A DNA stretch of 64,000 bases, taken from Bacteroides caecimuris. GTDB lineage: Bacteria > Bacteroidota > Bacteroidia > Bacteroidales > Bacteroidaceae. Shown piece after piece: positions 36,437-43,903 of the stretch. The stretch's first letter is position 1; each line of letters opens with the position of its first letter. The translations under genes were made by a program, and so were the position numbers. The DNA lies in the NCBI RefSeq assembly GCF_001688725.2, contig NZ_CP015401.2:2356001-2420000 (forward strand), in the 5' to 3' direction. The notes beneath the pieces were generated by a model, which did not search any database, was not told the origin of the DNA, and saw only the letters and a program-made list of their open reading frames with translations.

Positions 36437-37735
36437 TTATATTTTTCTGTTATCAATCACACGTTTCGCTTTACCTACGCTACGCTCAATGCTGCGAGGC
36501 TCTACCAGTTTCACGTTGACTCCCAATCCAAGCACGCTTTGCAAACGTCCTCCCAGCTTTTTCTTCAAAGCCAGCATTTTGTTGATCTCATCAGAATAGA
36601 ATTCCGGACGTACTTCAACCTGGAGTTCCATCGTATCGGTATTGTTTTCACGACCCACTATCAACAAATAATGCGGTTCAAACTCTGCCATTTCAAGAAT
36701 GACAGATTCAATCTGTGTCGGGAATACGTTTACACCACGGATAATCAACATATCATCACTGCGTCCCAAAATACGATCCATACGTACTAATGTACGCCCG
36801 CAAGAACATTTATCATGATGCAAAGCAGTCAAATCACGCGTACGGTAACGAAGCAACGGCATACCTTCTTTGGTCAGGTGGGTAAATACCAGCTCGCCCG
36901 TTTGTCCCGGTTCAACCGGTTGCAAAGTATTCGGATCGATAATTTCCGGGAAATAATGGTCTTCATTCAAGTGAGTGCCATTCTGACATTCGCACTCGAA
37001 ACCGACACCCGGTCCGGCAATTTCACTCAACCCATAAATATCGTATGCTTTGATTCCCAGTTTCTCTTCAATTTCATGACGCATATTTTCCGTCCAGGGT
37101 TCCGCACCGAACGCACCGACTTTCAGTTGAAATTCTTCACGTGGCAAACCGGAATCTTTGATTGCATCTGCCAGATAAAGCGCATAAGAAGGGGTGCAAC
37201 AAAGCACTGTCGCTCCGAAATCATGCATCAAAGTGATCTGTTTTTCAGTGTTGCCACTGGACATCGGAATAACAGAAGCACCGATATTCTCGGCTCCGGC
37301 ATGCGCTCCCAGTCCGCCCGTAAACAGTCCGTATCCGTATGATACCTGGAAAATATCAGAACGACCCGCTCCGTAAGCGGTAAAAGCACGTGATATACAT
37401 TCCGCCCAGGAGGCCAAGTCCTTACGGGTATATCCGACAACCGTCGGCTTTCCGGTTGTTCCGGAAGAGGCATGAATACGTACAATCTGGCTCATCGGCA
37501 CGGCACAAAGTCCGAACGGATAATTATCTCTTAAATCATGTTTCGTGGTAAACGGCAGTTTTACAATATCATCGATACTATTGATATCATCGGGGGTTAT
37601 TCCCATTTCCTGCATCTTCTTTCGATAGAAAGGAGTGTTGTGATAGACGTAATCTACAATTTTCTTGAGTCGTATGCTTTGAATCTTGCGAAGACTTTCG
37701 CGGTCCATACACTCAATGCTCTCATTCCAAATCAT
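36437..37735 (-). CDS. paaK: Phenylacetate-CoA ligase
   Basis: A 432-residue AMP-forming acyl-CoA ligase, the standard PaaK length. Motifs: the P-loop IHASSGTTGKPTVVGYT near residue 85, adenylation strands GAFGAEPWTENMRHEIE near 210, IYGLSEIAGPG near 240, YRTRDLT near 305 and the terminal SERSVGKAKRV with the catalytic lysine. It activates phenylacetate or a related aryl acid to the CoA thioester. The ATG at 37735 (MIWNESIECMDRE) is chosen over the 37792 start, because homologues begin there. A paired ACT gene follows. Confidence 0.93.
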   Translation of the reverse strand: MIWNESIECMDRESLRKIQSIRLKKIVDYVYHNTPFYRKKMQEMGITPDDINSIDDIVKLPFTTKHDLRDNYPFGLCAVPMSQIVRIHASSGTTGKPTVVGYTRKDLASWAECISRAFTAYGAGRSDIFQVSYGYGLFTGGLGAHAGAENIGASVIPMSSGNTEKQITLMHDFGATVLCCTPSYALYLADAIKDSGLPREEFQLKVGAFGAEPWTENMRHEIEEKLGIKAYDIYGLSEIAGPGVGFECECQNGTHLNEDHYFPEIIDPNTLQPVEPGQTGELVFTHLTKEGMPLLRYRTRDLTALHHDKCSCGRTLVRMDRILGRSDDMLIIRGVNVFPTQIESVILEMAEFEPHYLLIVGRENNTDTMELQVEVRPEFYSDEINKMLALKKKLGGRLQSVLGLGVNVKLVEPRSIERSVGKAKRVIDNRKI

Positions 37736-37871
37736 TATGTTTCCGGTATTACTAGTTGTATGAATCTGTTTTTTGATATTAATATGTTGCAAAGTAAAGG
37801 ATTTATTTGGAAAAATGATTTGTTATCTCGATTATTTTACCGAATATTGCTCCACTTTTTAGGATTTAACT

Positions 37872-39902
37872 ATGAATTATGAACTAACATCAGCTTACAA
37901 ACCTACCGGGGATCAGCCGGAAGCGATAGCACAACTGACTGAAGGGGTACTTCAGGGAGTTCCCGCACAGACTTTACTGGGAGTGACCGGATCGGGAAAA
38001 ACATTTACCATTGCCAATGTGATCGCCAATATCAATAAACCTACGTTGATTTTGAGCCATAACAAGACATTGGCTGCCCAGCTCTATAGTGAGTTTAAAG
38101 GTTTCTTCCCCAATAACGCGGTAGAATATTACGTTTCTTATTATGACTATTATCAGCCGGAAGCCTATCTCCCGAGCAGTGATACTTATATAGAGAAAGA
38201 TCTTGCCATCAATGACGAAATCGACAAGCTTCGACTCGCGGCCACTTCTGCCCTACTCTCCGGACGAAAAGACGTGGTAGTGGTTTCTTCCGTATCTTGT
38301 ATCTACGGTATGGGAAATCCTTCGGACTTCTACAAAAATGTCATTGAAATTGAACGGGGGCGGATGATGGACCGTAATGTCTTTTTACGTCGTCTGGTAG
38401 ACAGCTTGTATGTCCGCAATGATATTGACTTGAACCGTGGAAATTTCCGCGTTAAAGGTGATACTGTGGATATCTATCTGGCTTATACCGACAATCTGCT
38501 CCGTGTCACCTTCTGGGGGGATGAGATTGATGGTATAGAAGAGGTAGACCCGATCACAGGAGTCACCATTGCCCCATTCGACGCCTATAAGATTTATCCT
38601 GCCAATTTGTTTATGACGACCAAAGAGGCTACTCTCCGTGCTATCCACGAAATAGAAGATGACCTGACCAAACAAGTGGCATTCTTCGAGTCTATCGGTA
38701 AAGAATATGAAGCCAAACGACTATATGAACGGGTGACTTACGATATGGAAATGATACGGGAGTTAGGGCATTGCTCCGGAATTGAGAATTATTCCCGTTA
38801 TTTCGACGGTCGTGCTGCCGGCACTCGTCCTTATTGTCTGCTCGATTTCTTTCCAGACGATTTTCTGATTGTCATTGACGAAAGCCACGTAAGTGTACCT
38901 CAAATCCGTGCGATGTACGGAGGAGACCGTGCACGTAAAATCAATCTGGTGGAATATGGTTTCCGATTGCCTGCGGCTATGGACAACCGTCCGTTGAAAT
39001 TCGAAGAGTTTCAGGAAATGGCGAAACAGGTAATTTACGTCAGTGCCACACCGGCAGATTATGAATTGATTCAGTCTGAAGGTATCGTCGTAGAGCAGGT
39101 GATTCGTCCAACGGGACTGCTTGATCCTGTCATCGAAGTGCGCCCGAGCCTTAATCAGATTGACGACTTAATGGAAGAAATCCAGCTCCGCATTGAAAAG
39201 GAAGAACGCGTACTCGTCACCACACTAACCAAACGAATGGCAGAAGAACTGGCAGAGTATCTTCTTAATAATAATGTAAGATGTAACTATATCCATAGTG
39301 ATGTCGATACATTGGAACGTGTGAAGATTATGGATGATCTCCGGCAAGGAATCTATGATGTGCTTATCGGAGTCAACCTGCTTCGTGAAGGACTCGATCT
39401 TCCGGAAGTGTCGCTCGTTGCTATTCTTGATGCTGACAAAGAAGGATTCCTCCGCTCCCACCGTTCACTGACGCAAACCGCAGGACGTGCTGCCCGTAAT
39501 GTAAACGGCAAGGTAATCATGTATGCAGACAGAATGACGGATAGCATGAAACTGACGATTGACGAAACCAATCGCCGCCGGGAAAAACAGTTGGCATACA
39601 ATGAAGCAAACGGGATTACTCCGCAGCAGATTAAGAAGGCCAGAAACTTGTCAGTATTCGGCAATGCCAAAGAGACGGATGAATTGCTGAAAGAAAGACA
39701 TGCTTATGTAGAACCTTCTACTCCGAACATTGCAGCAGATCCGGTAGTGCAGTATATGAGTAAAGCGCAAATGGAAAAGAGTATCGAACGTACTCGCAAA
39801 CAGATGCAGGAAGCAGCCAAGAAACTCGAATTTATTGAAGCTGCACAATATCGTGACGAATTGTTGAAACTGGAAGACTTGATGAAAGAGAAATGGGGAT
39901 AA
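37872..39902 (+). CDS. uvrB: Excinuclease ABC subunit B
   Basis: A 676-residue UvrB, the damage-verifying helicase-like subunit of nucleotide excision repair. Seen: Walker A GVTGSGKTFT near residue 37, the beta-hairpin region YYVSYYDYYQPEAY near 90, the DEAD-like motif LIVIDESHVSVPQ, YVSATPADYEL, helicase motif VI (QTAGRAARN), and the C-terminal UVR motif (IERTRKQMQEAAKKLEFIEA) that contacts UvrC and UvrA. Divergent from paaK. No strong terminator is evident; a small-RNA gene lies downstream. Confidence 0.97.
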   Translation: MNYELTSAYKPTGDQPEAIAQLTEGVLQGVPAQTLLGVTGSGKTFTIANVIANINKPTLILSHNKTLAAQLYSEFKGFFPNNAVEYYVSYYDYYQPEAYLPSSDTYIEKDLAINDEIDKLRLAATSALLSGRKDVVVVSSVSCIYGMGNPSDFYKNVIEIERGRMMDRNVFLRRLVDSLYVRNDIDLNRGNFRVKGDTVDIYLAYTDNLLRVTFWGDEIDGIEEVDPITGVTIAPFDAYKIYPANLFMTTKEATLRAIHEIEDDLTKQVAFFESIGKEYEAKRLYERVTYDMEMIRELGHCSGIENYSRYFDGRAAGTRPYCLLDFFPDDFLIVIDESHVSVPQIRAMYGGDRARKINLVEYGFRLPAAMDNRPLKFEEFQEMAKQVIYVSATPADYELIQSEGIVVEQVIRPTGLLDPVIEVRPSLNQIDDLMEEIQLRIEKEERVLVTTLTKRMAEELAEYLLNNNVRCNYIHSDVDTLERVKIMDDLRQGIYDVLIGVNLLREGLDLPEVSLVAILDADKEGFLRSHRSLTQTAGRAARNVNGKVIMYADRMTDSMKLTIDETNRRREKQLAYNEANGITPQQIKKARNLSVFGNAKETDELLKERHAYVEPSTPNIAADPVVQYMSKAQMEKSIERTRKQMQEAAKKLEFIEAAQYRDELLKLEDLMKEKWG

Positions 39903-40150
39903 AAACTCCCACTTTTCATATATTACACAATGTATGTCACCATAATTAGCTTATATGCACGGATTACATGGTTCCTCGAATGATGACTGTCATAAAGCAA
40001 CCGCGTAATCCGCGCAATCTGCGCCCAATAATATAAGGTTATTTTGCAAGGATTCTTACGATTGCTAAGGGTTAGAACTCTTAACAAACCTGTAACACAG
40101 GATCTAATCTATTAATTAGTGTTATAAAAACGCCAATTAATAGTTGATAA
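39903..40150. other. Intergenic region after uvrB with a GGATTAC inverted repeat
   Basis: No gene. It holds an imperfect inverted repeat (arms 39961-39974 and 40000-40013, 12 of 14 matching; core CGGATTAC/GTAATCCG) related to that at 28115-28173. The rest is AT-rich sequence leading into the small-RNA promoter at 40151. Confidence 0.55.
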
Positions 40151-40181
40151 TTTGCAAAGTTGCCAAAACTCTGTATCTTTG
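40151..40181 (+). promoter_or_regulatory. Promoter of small RNA copy 1
   Basis: TTTG (40151-40154), 19-bp spacer, TATCTTTG (40174-40181): an ideal Bacteroidota promoter. Confidence 0.8.
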
Positions 40182-40185
40182 CACT

Positions 40186-40250
40186 GTGTTTTTCATAGTA
40201 TTAGATTTAAGGTTAACAAAGGTTGGAGCAAGGCGTTGCTCCTTTTTTTA
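40186..40250 (+). ncRNA. Small RNA, copy 1 (about 62-65 nt)
   Basis: A complete minigene. It runs from the ideal promoter to an intrinsic terminator (GGAGCAA, loop GGCG, TTGCTCC at 40225-40242, then seven T) with no gene between. The 86 bp from 40173 to 40258 match 41242-41327 at 84 positions, while flanks are unrelated. It contains no ATG, so it is non-coding. It begins GTGTTTTTCATAG and carries a conserved GATTTAAGGTTAACAAAGG segment ahead of the hairpin. The function is unknown; it could belong to one of the described Bacteroidales RNA motifs, which I cannot check. Confidence 0.8.
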
Positions 40251-40372
40251 TACCTATACGTCATCTAAAACCTTTTCAACAACTCCCTTCACTAGAAGGG
40301 ACATTCACAATAAATGCTGCCCAACTTGATTATCAGACAGCATTTATATTTCAAAATTTACATCAATAAACC
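40251..40372. other. Intergenic hairpins between small RNA 1 and the SGNH gene
   Basis: It contains CCCTTC-ACTA-GAAGGG (40285-40300) and a 10-bp inverted repeat ATAAATGCTG (40310-40319 with 40338-40347). Either may end the convergent SGNH hydrolase transcript. No gene. Confidence 0.45.
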
Positions 40373-41074
40373 TTAGAGTGCTTTCTCAATAGCGGCTTTA
40401 ATCAACGGCTCCATTATATCATACCCATCACTTGTCGGATGTACTCCATCTTTAGTATATTGGGAATTCAAGGCCTGATTTTCATCCACCATTGCCTTAT
40501 AATAATTAACAAACGGAATCTTATTAGCCTTTGCATAAGCCTCTATCCGGTCATTTAAAGATTTTATTTTCTGTGGAGCATCTTTTATTTCCATTCTCCA
40601 TTTAAACGCAGCGGCAGGCAATACGGAAGTCAGAATTACTTTTATCTTATTTGCTTTTGCCAATTCTACCATAGAAACGATGTTTCCAAATGTATAATCT
40701 TCATTATAAGCTTGTGTGTTTTCGGCAACATCATTGGTTCCGGCATTAATCACCACTAAAGCAGGAGAAAGATTAATCACGTCTTCCCGAAAACGTAACA
40801 AGAATTGATAGGAAGTCTGCCCACCGATTCCACGACCGATGTAACCGTTTGATTTGAAAAAGTCCGGATGAGTACGTACCCAGCCTTCTGTAATGGAATT
40901 TCCCATAAACACAACTCGTTTGTCTTTCTTCGTTGCTTGTGGAAGTGCAGCATTTTGTTTTGAATAACGAGCTAAATTTCCAAAATCATTTTTCTGTGCA
41001 TAGCTTTCTCCTATTGAGAAACTCAAGCAAACAACAGCCAATAACATCCATTGGCTCAATCTTCTTTTATCCAT
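40373..41074 (-). CDS. Secreted SGNH/GDSL hydrolase
   Basis: A 233-residue esterase-like enzyme with a signal peptide (about 1-27, ending ESYAQ). The four SGNH blocks are visible: VVFMGNSITEGW (Ser in GNSIT), GRGIGGQTSYQFL (Gly), VVINAGTNDVAE (Asn) and DGVHPTSDGYD (Asp/His near the C-terminus). Relatives deacetylate or de-esterify carbohydrates and lipids in the periplasm. The ATG at 41074 is chosen, since the longer start at 41152 lies upstream of the -7 box at 41118-41111. Confidence 0.92.
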   Translation of the reverse strand: MDKRRLSQWMLLAVVCLSFSIGESYAQKNDFGNLARYSKQNAALPQATKKDKRVVFMGNSITEGWVRTHPDFFKSNGYIGRGIGGQTSYQFLLRFREDVINLSPALVVINAGTNDVAENTQAYNEDYTFGNIVSMVELAKANKIKVILTSVLPAAAFKWRMEIKDAPQKIKSLNDRIEAYAKANKIPFVNYYKAMVDENQALNSQYTKDGVHPTSDGYDIMEPLIKAAIEKAL

Positions 41075-41110
41075 GTTTATATTAAGTATTAGTAATATGA
41101 TATTTTGCGC

Positions 41111-41118
41111 AAAGATAA
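41111..41118 (-). promoter_or_regulatory. -7 box of the SGNH hydrolase gene
   Basis: TATCTTTG on the minus strand, 36 bp upstream of the ATG; nearest CAAA is 24 bp further, a loose -33. Confidence 0.55.
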
Positions 41119-41219
41119 CAAAAACTCCATACATAGACGCCCAAAATATCAAATAACCGTTAAGGCGAAAGAAGCTTTTCTTAATCTATGTTATATAACA
41201 TGCTATTTTTCTTGGATTA

Positions 41220-41250
41220 TTTGCTAATTTAGCAGAAGTCCGTATCTTTG
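41220..41250 (+). promoter_or_regulatory. Promoter of small RNA copy 2
   Basis: TTTG (41220-41223), 19-bp spacer, TATCTTTG (41243-41250); the same geometry as copy 1, although the spacer sequence differs. Confidence 0.8.
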
Positions 41251-41254
41251 CAAT

Positions 41255-41319
41255 GTGTTTTTCATAGTATTAGATTTAAGGTTAACAAAGGTTGGAGCAA
41301 GGCGTTGCTCCTTTTTTTA
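41255..41319 (+). ncRNA. Small RNA, copy 2 (about 62-65 nt)
   Basis: Sequence from the promoter -7 box to past the terminator matches copy 1 at 84 of 86 positions (mismatches at 41253 and 41321). The terminator hairpin is at 41294-41311 with seven T after it. It lies in the divergent gap upstream of the SanA-like gene. That gene has its own promoter at 41330-41360, so this RNA is a separate unit and not simply a leader. Confidence 0.8.
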
Positions 41320-41329
41320 TGCCTATATA

Positions 41330-41360
41330 TTTGATTTCCTAAAAAAGAATGGTATTTTTG
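41330..41360 (+). promoter_or_regulatory. Promoter of the SanA-like gene
   Basis: TTTG (41330-41333), 19-bp spacer, TATTTTTG (41353-41360), 25 bp upstream of the ATG. Confidence 0.75.
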
Positions 41361-41385
41361 TAGAGTCACAATTATTATCCGAAAC

Positions 41386-42051
41386 ATGAAACGCAAACTA
41401 CTTTATGCCACTCTAATAATAGCCATTCTGTGTGTTATCAGTATTATTGTATGCAACAGAACGATCAAGAAGCATACAGTCTCCAAATTATATACGGAAG
41501 TGGGTATTATCCCCTCCAACAAGGTAGGATTACTCCTTGGGACTTCTCCCAAATTGAAAAATGGAAACAATAACTTATATTTCGATTATCGTATTCTTGC
41601 AGCAGTAGAGCTATATAAAGCAGGGAAAATTAAATATATCCTTATTAGCGGCGATAACCGTAAAAAGGATTACAATGAACCGGAAGAAATGAAAAAGGCA
41701 CTCATACAAAAAGGCGTTCCTGCAAAATTCATTTATTTAGATTATGCCGGATTCCGGACTCTCGACTCTGTTGTACGTGCCAAAGAAGTGTTTGGACAGA
41801 ATCAACTGACTATCATTTCCCAGCGTTTCCATAACGAACGAGCCATCTACCTTGCCGAGAAAAATGGAATAGACGCTATCGGCTATAATGCCCAGAATGT
41901 AAATGCTTATGCCGGACTGAAAACTAATATCCGCGAATTGTTCGCAAGAGTGAAAATGTTTATAGATTTAGGTATAGATAAGCAACCTCATTTCTTAGGA
42001 GAAAAGATTTATATTGGAAGCAATCATGAAACAATAAATTCAACTCAATGA
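41386..42051 (+). CDS. SanA/YdcF-family (DUF218) membrane-anchored protein
   Basis: A 221-residue protein with one N-terminal membrane segment (about 5-23) and a DUF218 domain: VGLLLGTSPKLKNG near 47, YDYRI-like FDYRILAAVELYKAGKIKYILISGDN near 65-90, DYAGFRTLDSVVRAKEVFG near 120 and ISQRFHNERAIYLAEKNGIDAIGYNA near 145. This is the SanA branch, linked in E. coli to envelope barrier function (vancomycin exclusion at high temperature). The biochemical activity is unclear. It has its own ideal promoter. Confidence 0.9.
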   Translation: MKRKLLYATLIIAILCVISIIVCNRTIKKHTVSKLYTEVGIIPSNKVGLLLGTSPKLKNGNNNLYFDYRILAAVELYKAGKIKYILISGDNRKKDYNEPEEMKKALIQKGVPAKFIYLDYAGFRTLDSVVRAKEVFGQNQLTIISQRFHNERAIYLAEKNGIDAIGYNAQNVNAYAGLKTNIRELFARVKMFIDLGIDKQPHFLGEKIYIGSNHETINSTQ

Positions 42052-42173
42052 TCATAATAAATACAAGTATCCTCCTATCCATACGTAGAGACACATTATT
42101 AATAGATTTTGGTGGTGAACGTATCGAAATAAAAAGGAAATTCAGAGAATATAAACATAAAAACAACGCATAA
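42048..42173 (+). CDS. Possible 41-residue small ORF coupled to the SanA-like gene
   Basis: Its ATG overlaps the SanA-like stop in an ATGA arrangement, the usual sign of translational coupling. The peptide (starting MIIINTSILLSIRRD, ending KHKNNA) has a short hydrophobic start and a basic tail. I recognise no family. It may be chance, because the region is AT-rich; included at low confidence. Confidence 0.25.
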   Translation: MIIINTSILLSIRRDTLLIDFGGERIEIKRKFREYKHKNNA

Positions 42174-42227
42174 GAAAAAATATGTTCTTTTGTTCTTATG
42201 TCTAAAAGCAATAAAAACTTGTCTATT

Positions 42228-42704
42228 ATGGAAATAAACCAAGCTGCACCCAAATTTCAAGACACATTAATTGCTCCTATGCATACAGCAGAGCATTTAC
42301 TCAATGCAACCATGGTGAAAACCTTTGGCTGTCCACGTTCTCGCAATGCCCACATCGAAAGAAAAAAGAGCAAATGCGACTATATACTTTCTTCATGTCC
42401 GACAGCGGAACAAATCCAGTCCATTGAAGAGACAGTAAATGAAGCAATCAGTCAAAACCTACCTGTGACTGTTGAGTATATGACACATGAACAGGCCAAA
42501 GACATCGTAGATTTAAGCAAACTACCTGCTGACGTAAGTCCTACCCTTCGCATTGTCCGCATTGAAGATTATGACGCCTGTGCCTGTATCGGATTGCATG
42601 TATCAAATACTTCTGAAATGGGAACTTTCAAAATCATTAGCTATGACTATGACGAAGAAAGGCAAACATTAAGAATAAGATTCAAACTAATCGAGAAGAA
42701 ATAG
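42228..42704 (+). CDS. AlaX-like tRNA-editing protein
   Basis: A 158-residue stand-alone second-additional-domain (SAD) protein related to the editing part of threonyl/alanyl-tRNA synthetases. The metal-binding motifs are MHTAEHLLN (HxxxH, about residues 18-26) and CACIGLHV (CxxxH, about 122-129). Such proteins hydrolyse mischarged tRNA in trans, for example Ser-tRNA(Ala). An upstream ATG at 42198 would add ten low-complexity residues. The 42228 start is preferred because the extra residues look untranslated and no RBS precedes 42198. Confidence 0.85.
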   Translation: MEINQAAPKFQDTLIAPMHTAEHLLNATMVKTFGCPRSRNAHIERKKSKCDYILSSCPTAEQIQSIEETVNEAISQNLPVTVEYMTHEQAKDIVDLSKLPADVSPTLRIVRIEDYDACACIGLHVSNTSEMGTFKIISYDYDEERQTLRIRFKLIEKK

Positions 42705-42737
42705 ATATATTATCAAATTAATATCTATCTTATATAA

Positions 42738-43004
42738 TTATTAGACAATCTTAAAATTGTCCGACATAAGCTATGTCACACTCCACGTTATCTGAATACT
42801 GTCATCCGACAGGCCAGTCAACAAACAGTAATGGACTGGATAAACCAGTCCATTATACTAGAAGCAAAAGTATTGCTAAAACATAGCAATCTGCTCGTTT
42901 ATCAAGTTTCTGATGAATTAAACTTCCCTAATCCTTCTTTTTTCTCGAAGTTCTTCAAACGAATGACAGGAACGACACCACACGAATATCAGCAAACGAA
43001 ATAA
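42738..43004 (+). pseudogene. AraC-family regulator, C-terminal HTH remnant
   Basis: An open frame of 88 codons without a start codon at its head, ending at TAA 43002-43004. Its translation is the double HTH of AraC regulators: LCHTPRYLNTVIRQ near the start, LEAKVLLKHSNLLVYQVSDE in the middle, then FPNPSFFSKFFKRMTG and TPHEYQ at the end. The N-terminal sensor half is missing and a stop (42735-42737) lies just upstream. Its last 44 bp are duplicated at 43841 beyond the toxin-antitoxin pair, showing that the gene was broken by local rearrangement. Confidence 0.8.
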
Positions 43005-43023
43005 TCATTATTTCGAGAACTCT
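42961..43023 (+). repeat. 63-bp direct repeat, copy A (araC/manC junction)
   Basis: This matches 43841-43903 at 59 of 63 positions. Its first part encodes the AraC C-terminus and its last 16 bp equal the final codons of manC on the other strand. In copy A the manC part is a truncated fragment. Confidence 0.85.
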
Positions 43024-43117
43024 GAATACAGTCAGTCACTTTCTATGAGTTGGCAAAATGTTCTGAAGAGATAATGGATAAAATGATGAGAAAAATTAAA
43101 GAAAAAGTAGTCTAAAA

Positions 43118-43148
43118 TTGCTTTTATGTAATTTATAAGTTACCTTTG
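43118..43148 (+). promoter_or_regulatory. Promoter of the toxin-antitoxin pair
   Basis: TTG (43118-43120), 20-bp spacer, TACCTTTG (43141-43148). The toxin ATG is only 5 bp after the -7 box, so the mRNA may be leaderless. Confidence 0.6.
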
Positions 43149-43152
43149 TAAA

Positions 43153-43506
43153 ATGAAAGTAAGAGAAGTCATAACATATAAAGAATATTTTGATGATTTC
43201 TTCAAGAAACAACCACAGAAGGTTCGCGATAAAATCATCAGAGTGCTAGATATTATTGAGCAAATAGACCGAATCCCAACGACATATCTAAAATACATAG
43301 AAGGTACTAATGGACTATTTGAGGTTCGCGTGCAACTAGGCAATAATATCTTCCGCATTTTTTGTTTCTTTGACGGTAATAAATTGGTTGTTTTGTTAAG
43401 TGGCTTTCAGAAAAAGACACAAAAAACACCACCAGAAGAAATAAAAAGAGCAGAACGGCTTATGACCGACTATTATAAAGAAAAAGAAAAGGAGATTTTA
43501 GAATGA
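43153..43506 (+). CDS. RelE/ParE-superfamily toxin (HigB-like)
   Basis: A 117-residue protein of the phage-derived Gp49/HigB-like branch of RelE toxins. The core shows YKEYFDDFFKKQPQKVRDKI (helices 1-2), then LKYIEGTNGLFEVRVQLGNNIFRIFCFFDGNKLVVLLSGFQKKT, with the R/F-rich strands and the closing GFxKKTxKTP motif (about 84-95). Such toxins are usually ribosome-dependent mRNA nucleases. The gene overlaps its antitoxin by 4 bp (ATGA), in toxin-first order. It lies between direct repeats and is more AT-rich than the housekeeping genes. Confidence 0.9.
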   Translation: MKVREVITYKEYFDDFFKKQPQKVRDKIIRVLDIIEQIDRIPTTYLKYIEGTNGLFEVRVQLGNNIFRIFCFFDGNKLVVLLSGFQKKTQKTPPEEIKRAERLMTDYYKEKEKEILE

Positions 43507-43793
43507 ATACAAAGACATTAGACCAAATCAAAAATGAGTATTACGGTGAAGTTGGAGCACCGGAACGAGACAGGCTTGAGCGAGAACTTGAGGCTTTGCG
43601 CATTGGCTTTAAGATACGAAGTGCCAGAGAAAAATTAGATATGACACAAGCAGAGCTTGCAAGTCGCATTGACAAGAAACGTACATTCATATCAAAAGTC
43701 GAAAACGATGGAGAAAATATTACTCTTAAAACATTATTTGATATTGTAGAACGTGGACTTGGTGGAAAATTAAATATCGAAGTGCAATTATAA
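43503..43793 (+). CDS. XRE-type antitoxin (HigA-like)
   Basis: A 96-residue HTH protein. The helix-turn-helix lies at about 40-85 (FKIRSAREKLDMTQAELASRI, then KRTFISKVENDGENITLKTLFDIVERGL), as in HigA-type antitoxins that bind the toxin and repress their own promoter. The N-terminal 38 residues are charged and helical. It is translationally coupled to the toxin by the ATGA overlap and followed by a hairpin terminator. Confidence 0.9.
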   Translation: MNTKTLDQIKNEYYGEVGAPERDRLERELEALRIGFKIRSAREKLDMTQAELASRIDKKRTFISKVENDGENITLKTLFDIVERGLGGKLNIEVQL

Positions 43794-43800
43794 AAATAAT

Positions 43801-43824
43801 GCCGGAGTGCTTAACTCCGGCTTT
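43801..43824 (+). terminator. Terminator of the toxin-antitoxin pair
   Basis: GCCGGAGT (43801-43808) pairs with ACTCCGGC (43814-43821), followed by a short TTTC. Confidence 0.7.
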
Positions 43825-43840
43825 CAATTGAATATCAGCT

Positions 43841-43903
43841 GAATGACAGGAATGATACCATACGAATATCAGCAAACGAGATAATCATTATTTCGAGAAC
43901 TCT
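43841..43903 (+). repeat. 63-bp direct repeat, copy B (araC/manC junction)
   Basis: The partner of 42961-43023. This copy still encodes a possible AraC end (MTGMIPYEYQQTR then stop) and runs into the intact 3' end of manC, so it keeps the presumed original junction. Confidence 0.85.

Noticed and set aside
42198..42227. Ten extra N-terminal residues for the AlaX-like protein
   Set aside because: Low-complexity residues with no ribosome-binding site upstream; the ATG at 42228 is more likely.
43023..43118. Possible small coding remnant between repeat copy A and the toxin gene
   Set aside because: One frame ends in ELAKCSEEIMDKMMRKIKEKVV but lacks a start and matches no family I recognise; not enough to call a gene.
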